Assembly: GCA_900547655.1 (NCBI GenBank)
Contig: URHQ01000078.1
Coordinates: 1-10,140, forward strand
DNA: 10,140 bases
Reading direction: 5' to 3'
DNA from: an uncultured Collinsella sp.
GTDB taxonomy: Bacteria; Actinomycetota; Coriobacteriia; Coriobacteriales; Coriobacteriaceae
Part shown: piece after piece, positions 7,069-10,140 of the stretch
Numbering within the stretch: position 1 is the first letter of the stretch
How the letters are laid out: each line of letters starts with the position of its first letter
Notes under the pieces: model-generated
The model's database searches: none
What the model was told of the DNA's origin: nothing
Seen by the model: only the letters and a program-made list of their open reading frames with translations
Position numbers and translations under genes: made by a program

Positions 7069-7352
7069 TAGCCCAGAACCTCTACCTCGACAGCAGTGTC
7101 GAGGCGAGTGGCCAGTGCACGGGCGAGCGTGCGAATGGCCTTGATGGTACGGCCACGACGGCCGATGACCTTAGCGACGTCATCCTCGGCGACCGAAACC
7201 TCAATCGTAGAGGCGTCGTCACCATCGATGACCTCAAGGCTCACGGAATCCGGGTCGTCGACGATCTGAACAACGAGATATTCGACGAGATCAGCGATGC
7301 GATCTGAGAGCATTGCCTCACCCTCGAGCTGTGCAGCGTCAACCTCAGGCAC
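7068..7352 (-). CDS. khpA: KH-domain RNA-binding protein (KhpA-like)
   Basis: Small single-KH RNA-binding protein of the KhpA/YlqC family, typically encoded between rpsP and rimM in Gram-positive bacteria. In streptococci KhpA works with KhpB (EloR) in cell elongation and RNA binding. The core DLVEYLVVQIVDDPDSV (21-37) leads into the KH fold with the GXXG loop GRRG (64-67) in AEDDVAKVIGRRGRTIKAI. At 94 residues it is longer than the usual ~76-80 because of an N-terminal addition. The chosen start is GTG 7352, which has a perfect GAGGAG 6 nt upstream. An alternative is ATG 7313 (MLSDRIADL), which fits the family length and has GAGGG about 7 nt upstream. I cannot decide between them from one sequence. 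The stop is 4 nt before rimM. Confidence 0.92.
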   Translation of the reverse strand: MPEVDAAQLEGEAMLSDRIADLVEYLVVQIVDDPDSVSLEVIDGDDASTIEVSVAEDDVAKVIGRRGRTIKAIRTLARALATRLDTAVEVEVLG

Positions 7353-7355
7353 GAT

Positions 7356-7697
7356 TTACTCCTCGGCGCCCTCAGCGGCCTCAGCGGCAGCCTTAGCGGC
7401 CTCGGCCTCTTTGGCGAGCTGCTTCTTGGACTTCTTGACGACGGTCTCCGTCTTCTCGCCCTCGTTGGCGGCCTTGACCAGAGCGGCGACGGCGTCGGTG
7501 AGCTGAGCGCCCTTGGACTGCCAGTCGGCGATCTTCTCGAGGTCGAGGTTGATGGTCTTGGGGGCGGTCATCGGGTTGTAGCGGCCAACCTCCTCGATGA
7601 TACGACCGTCACGCGGGGCGCGGGAATCGGCGACGACGACGCGGTAGTACGGACGCTTCTTAGCGCCGTGACGAGCAAGGCGAATCTTGACTGCCAA
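7356..7697 (-). CDS. rpsP: 30S ribosomal protein bS16
   Basis: bS16 is a primary-to-secondary binder of 16S rRNA in the small-subunit body and is needed for 30S assembly. The core matches well: AVKIRLARHGAKKRPYYRVV (2-21), then ADSRAPRDGRIIEEVGRYNP. The protein has 113 residues; beyond the ~80-residue core is an Ala/Glu/Lys-rich tail (VKKSKKQLAKEAEAAKAAAE and on), as is common in actinobacterial bS16. The start is TTG 7697-7695: GGAGGAG (7704-7710) sits 6 nt away, and the product then begins at the family's normal (M)AVKIR. Longer readings up to 7733 only translate the leader. It is the first gene of the rpsP-KH-rimM-trmD cluster with its own promoter upstream. Its last two codons (GAG GAG) serve as the next gene's ribosome site. 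Confidence 0.97.
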   Translation of the reverse strand: MAVKIRLARHGAKKRPYYRVVVADSRAPRDGRIIEEVGRYNPMTAPKTINLDLEKIADWQSKGAQLTDAVAALVKAANEGEKTETVVKKSKKQLAKEAEAAKAAAEAAEGAEE

Positions 7698-7703
7698 AGG
7701 AAA

Positions 7704-7731
7704 CTCCTCCAACCAAGCAGCTTTAGGCTGC
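7704..7731 (-). promoter_or_regulatory. rpsP ribosome binding site with adjacent leader hairpin
   Basis: GGAGGAG (7704-7710) lies 6 nt before the TTG start and fixes it. Just upstream, GCAGC-CTAAA-GCTGC (7717-7731) forms a 5-bp hairpin in the short leader. Whether this is a regulatory element is unknown. Confidence 0.65.
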
Positions 7732-7753
7732 AACTACAAACAAACAGTTGAAC

Positions 7754-7782
7754 ATAATACGCCATCGACGCGGGCAGGTGAA
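7754..7782 (-). promoter_or_regulatory. Promoter of the rpsP cluster
   Basis: The minus strand carries TATTAT (7754-7759, 5/6 to the -10 consensus) and TTCACC (7777-7782, 4/6 to the -35 consensus) with 17-bp spacing. The predicted start is near 7747, giving a ~50-nt leader. This is the best housekeeping-type promoter match I found in the window. Confidence 0.6.
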
Positions 7783-7816
7783 GTCCGTGAGACCAACTTC
7801 TTCGGTGTAGTCGAGG

Positions 7817-7852
7817 GCAAATCCATATCTTAGACAAGAATTCGGGATTTGC
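7817..7852. repeat. Inverted repeat in the rpsP/dinB divergent control region
   Basis: GCAAATCC (7817-7824) and GGATTTGC (7845-7852) are perfect 8-bp inverted copies separated by 20 bp. They lie between the rpsP -35 and the dinB -10. It could be a spaced operator or chance; it does not resemble a known LexA box. Confidence 0.35.
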
Positions 7853-7886
7853 AAGCACATACACGCACCCCACATGAGCTGCGCGG

Positions 7887-7892
7887 TATACT
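7887..7892 (+). promoter_or_regulatory. Candidate dinB -10 element
   Basis: TATACT (5/6 to consensus) ends 6 nt before the first dinB ATG at 7899. No -35 hexamer is evident 16-18 bp upstream. If used, transcription would start at or within a base or two of that ATG, giving a leaderless message or a very short leader. Confidence 0.35.
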
Positions 7893-7898
7893 CATGAC

Positions 7899-9152
7899 AT
7901 GGAAAGACGCGAACATACATACGGTTATGAGGATGCCATGGGCGTCACGCCGCCTCCCTGGACGGGTCCGGCGGTGGGCCTGATGGACCTTGATGCGTTT
8001 TTTGCGAGCGTGGAAATGCTCGATCATCCCGAATGGCGAGGAAAGCCGCTCATCGTGGGCGGAGACGCCGATTCGCGTGGCGTCGTGTCCACGTGTTCGT
8101 ATGAGGCGCGTCGCTTTGGCGTGCACTCTGCCATGGCCTCGGCCGAGGCACGGCGCCTCTGTCCGCAGGCCATTTGGACGCATGGACATTTCGATCGCTA
8201 CCACGAGGTCGGCGCGCAGGTTATGGCGATTCTCGCCAATGAGACCCCGCGCGTTGAGCGCGTATCCATCGACGAGGCCTTTATCGATATCACACCGGGC
8301 CGCTTTGCACCCGAAGACCCGCTACTGGTTGCGCGGCGCATCAGTGATCGCGTTGCAGCGCTGGGAGTGACCTGCTCCATTGGCGTGGGCTGCAACAAGA
8401 CGGTTGCAAAGATCGCAAGCGAGCGGGACAAGCCGTTTGGATTGACGATTGTGCGCCCCGGAACCGAGCAGCGCTTTTTGGCCGCACTGCCGGTATCTGC
8501 CATGAGCGGCATCGGGCGCTCGGCCGAGGAGCGACTGCGCCGCATGCGCATCTACACCCTCGGCGAGCTATCACGTGCACCGGAATCCACCTTGGCCTCT
8601 ATTTTTGGCGTCAACGGCGAACGCATGCGCCGGCGTGCGCTGGGACTCGAAATCTCCGAAGTCACGAGCCTCGATGAAGAACGCGAGGTCAAGTCGGTCA
8701 GCAATGAACGCACCTTTGCTAAAGATTTAACTGAGCGTGGGGATATTGAGGCGGCGATTGCACTGTTGGGAGAGTCAGTGGGACGCCGCCTGCGCCGTCA
8801 GGGGCTGACGGGTGCCACGGTAACGCTCAAGCTTAAGTATTCGTATGGCAGTGGGCGTACGGCACAGCGCCGGCTGCCTCATCCGACCGACGATGAGAAC
8901 ATCTTCGTGGCGGTTGCACTCGAACTGCTCGACAACATCTGGCAGGAAGGCATGCATGTTCGCTTAGCGGGTATCGGCATGAGCGACTTCGACCACCAAG
9001 GCGGCATCCAGACCGACCTGTTCTGCGAAGTCGACGACCGCGGAGCCCAATCCAGCGACCGACGCGACCTCTCCGTCGCCATCGACGCCGTCCGAGACAA
9101 ATTCGGCGACACCGCCCTATCCTTCGGCCGCCAATCCCGCTTCAACGATTAA
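7899..9152 (+). CDS. dinB: DNA polymerase IV (Y-family, DinB)
   Basis: Error-prone translesion polymerase that extends past lesions during replication stress. Palm catalytic residues are D30 in GLMDLDAFFASVE (F35 at the steric-gate position) and D125/E126 in VSIDEAFIDI; SYEAR (67-71) is the finger motif. The central GIGCNKTVAKIAS-type segment appears as GVGCNKTVAKIASERDKPFG, followed by the helix-hairpin-helix region (MSGIGRSAEERLRRM) and the little-finger domain. QTDLF (371-375) fits the beta-clamp binding peptide, so the C-terminus is functional-looking. The 417 residues exceed the ~350-400 usual length slightly because of an N-terminal ~20-residue extension. ATG 7899 has no ribosome site; ATG 7938 (codon 14) has GAGG 5 nt upstream and may be the true start. 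It is divergent from rpsP and convergent with the transposase. No LexA box was recognised. Codon use becomes strongly C-ending over the last ~170 bases. Confidence 0.95.
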   Translation: MERREHTYGYEDAMGVTPPPWTGPAVGLMDLDAFFASVEMLDHPEWRGKPLIVGGDADSRGVVSTCSYEARRFGVHSAMASAEARRLCPQAIWTHGHFDRYHEVGAQVMAILANETPRVERVSIDEAFIDITPGRFAPEDPLLVARRISDRVAALGVTCSIGVGCNKTVAKIASERDKPFGLTIVRPGTEQRFLAALPVSAMSGIGRSAEERLRRMRIYTLGELSRAPESTLASIFGVNGERMRRRALGLEISEVTSLDEEREVKSVSNERTFAKDLTERGDIEAAIALLGESVGRRLRRQGLTGATVTLKLKYSYGSGRTAQRRLPHPTDDENIFVAVALELLDNIWQEGMHVRLAGIGMSDFDHQGGIQTDLFCEVDDRGAQSSDRRDLSVAIDAVRDKFGDTALSFGRQSRFND

Positions 9153-9187
9153 CCGCCCTTGGGCAAAAAGAAAGCCGGGCAGCTGCG

Positions 9188-9222
9188 AATGATTATTCTA
9201 GGACGGGGATTTTTTAATCATT
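9188..9222. repeat. Inverted repeat downstream of the transposase; contains right-hand direct repeat copy
   Basis: AATGATTA (9188-9195) and TAATCATT (9215-9222) form a perfect 8-bp inverted repeat around a 19-nt centre containing CTAGGACGGGGA. Its left part, AATGATTATTCTAGG (9188-9202), recurs beyond the other side of the transposase. It lacks the T tract of a terminator on either strand, and it resembles a subterminal hairpin or REP-like unit. Confidence 0.6.
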
Positions 9223-9229
9223 TGGAGCG

Positions 9230-9970
9230 TCATTTCGCCCTTTGAATGATATTGGTCCCAATTCCCGTCAGACGCGAAATCTGGTCAATCGTAAACCCCC
9301 GATGCCTCAACACTGCCAGAAGACGATTTCGCTCTGATTTCGGCAAAGTTTTAAGCTGATAAGGCTCATGCGGAGCCAAAAGAGCCCGGGCAACTTCCAG
9401 CGCATCCATATCGGAGATATGCTTACCTTCGGGCATAAAATAGGGATTAGGCTTGCCGTCGGTACTCGAAAGATAAAACGCTTCCGTACCCCCAAACAGA
9501 TTGAGAATACCTTCACAATCACAAATTTCAGGATGAGAGAAATACTCATGGAAGCTGCTCCAGCGATACAGAGGAGCAGAAGAAATACCTGCTTTTGCAG
9601 GATTGTCGTGTATGTATCGGACGCAACGGAGCAGCTGTTTGTCGTCAGAAATGATCACACTCTTGAATCGTTCCTGGAACACCGGTCCGCGGCGGCCGGT
9701 TTTTTGATTGAAGTGTTTCGCATATGCCGTATCAATCGCATGCATAGCAACGCTCATCTGATTATCGAGATCATCAAATAGCAGGTGAACATGATTGTCC
9801 ATGAGGCACCAGGCAAGAAGACGAATATGAGCGGACGTAAATCGTCTGTTCAATAGATTGAGAAAATAAAGGCGATCGTCATCGTCTTCGAAGATCAGCT
9901 GGCCAGCACAGCCCTTGAGCATGACGTGATAATGGCCGAGTTCGGACAACGCACGGGCAACACGAGTCAT
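9230..9970 (-). CDS. REP-associated (RAYT / IS200-like Y1) HUH transposase
   Basis: Single-strand DNA transposase of the Y1 HUH superfamily, which nicks hairpin-bearing ends with one tyrosine. The N-terminal half (1-130) has the family pattern: HYHVMLKG (13-20), DDDRLYFL (30-37), CLMDNHVHLL (55-64) with the metal-binding pair H60/H62, RGPVFQERFKS (94-104), and the catalytic Y119 in VRYIHDNPAKAGI, the RAYT form of the Tyr motif. Residues 130-246 form a long C-terminal extension ending in a helix-turn-helix-like QISRLTGIGTNIIQRAK. The start is ATG 9970: GGGAGGG (9976-9982) sits 5 nt upstream and the protein begins as expected. A TTG at 10075 would only translate the upstream hairpin. Base composition is clearly lower in GC than the neighbours, suggesting transfer. 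The reading frame is intact. It may be a domesticated gene acting on REP-like repeats rather than a self-mobile IS. Confidence 0.9.
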   Translation of the reverse strand: MTRVARALSELGHYHVMLKGCAGQLIFEDDDDRLYFLNLLNRRFTSAHIRLLAWCLMDNHVHLLFDDLDNQMSVAMHAIDTAYAKHFNQKTGRRGPVFQERFKSVIISDDKQLLRCVRYIHDNPAKAGISSAPLYRWSSFHEYFSHPEICDCEGILNLFGGTEAFYLSSTDGKPNPYFMPEGKHISDMDALEVARALLAPHEPYQLKTLPKSERNRLLAVLRHRGFTIDQISRLTGIGTNIIQRAK

Positions 9971-10020
9971 CGAAACCCTCCCTTCCAAGGATGCAGTAGT
10001 CACAGCATACAAAAGGAAAG

Positions 10021-10063
10021 GAAGAAAAGGGCCGAACCGCCCAACAAAGGTGAGCGGTTCGGC
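10021..10063 (-). terminator. Rho-independent-type hairpin upstream of the transposase
   Basis: The minus strand reads GCCGAACCGC (10063-10054), a 13-nt loop, GCGGTTCGGC (10040-10031), then CCCTTTTCTTCC. The stem is a perfect 10 bp and the tail is T-rich but interrupted by Cs. It would stop transcripts entering from beyond the window edge before they reach the transposase gene. It could also be a transposase-recognised hairpin at the element's end. Confidence 0.65.
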
Positions 10064-10073
10064 AAACGGTAGC

Positions 10074-10088
10074 AATGATTATTTTAGG
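10074..10088 (+). repeat. Second copy of the 15-bp direct repeat flanking the transposase
   Basis: AATGATTATTTTAGG matches 9188-9202 at 14 of 15 positions in the same orientation, 886 bp away. Looser similarity continues outward (both copies are followed by a GGATT). The pair brackets the transposase and the upstream hairpin. The rest of 10089-10140 holds nothing I can assign. Confidence 0.65.
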
Positions 10089-10140
10089 CTCTGTTAGACC
10101 AGGATTGACATTCCGCCCCATCATCTCCTTGCGATTGCAC

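Noticed and set aside
7903..7925. LexA-type box (CGAAC...GTT) near the dinB start
   Set aside because: The spacing between the half-sites is wrong for the Gram-positive SOS consensus, and the second half is incomplete.
9153..9186. Terminator after dinB (GCCC-TT-GGGC and the GCAGCTGC palindrome)
   Set aside because: The loop is too short in one and absent in the other, and no T tract follows on the plus strand. How the convergent pair terminates stays open.
9879..10124. Minus-strand 81-codon frame at the right edge
   Set aside because: It overlaps the transposase start and runs through the hairpin. The AAGGAG at its 5' side directly abuts ATGATG with no spacing, and the product looks like random translation.

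Overview
The window reads as one end of a chromosomal contig from a GC-rich actinobacterium. It most likely comes from the gut-associated Coriobacteriia, and Collinsella or a close relative is my best guess. That placement rests on recognising the proteins, the high GC content with C/G-ending codons, the split (alpha plus beta) glycyl-tRNA synthetase and the PPDK/PPDK-regulator pair. It is an inference that a database search could overturn. The first 54 bases are not genomic: they match an Illumina P7/Nextera index adapter, preceded by seven Ts.

Layout. Nine genes lie head to tail on the minus strand and are read from about 7.7 kb down to the contig edge: rpsP, a KH-domain RNA-binding protein (khpA-like), rimM, trmD, lepB, glyQ, glyS, a PPDK regulatory kinase/phosphorylase, and the N-terminal third of ppdK. 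The last gene is cut off by the adapter junction. The first five form a tight ribosome-maturation and tRNA-modification cluster ending in signal peptidase, with gaps of 2 to 10 nt and Shine-Dalgarno sites inside the preceding gene's last codons or just after its stop. glyQ and glyS follow after about 60 nt with a 3-nt gap between them. The PPDK regulator follows glyS by 34 nt. ppdK has its own 249-nt upstream region with a candidate promoter and three helically phased TTTACC repeats.

Divergent from rpsP, on the plus strand, is dinB (Y-family DNA polymerase IV). It shares a roughly 165-200 nt control region with rpsP. Convergent to dinB is a minus-strand HUH/Y1 transposase of the REP-associated (RAYT) type. 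It is visibly more AT-rich than its neighbours and is flanked by a 15-bp direct repeat (14/15 identical). A strong 10-bp-stem hairpin with a T-rich tail lies upstream of it.

How they work together. rpsP, rimM, khpA and trmD concern 30S assembly, RNA binding and tRNA m1G37 methylation. glyQS charges tRNA-Gly, and LepB removes signal peptides at the membrane. The regulator and PPDK form a metabolic switch on pyruvate/PEP interconversion. dinB is a DNA-damage tolerance gene. The RAYT is the only mobile-type gene. I found no defence system, CRISPR array, RNA gene or clearly novel multi-gene system. The most unusual material is regulatory (non-ATG starts, phased repeats, a possible leaderless dinB) and the RAYT with its flanking repeats.
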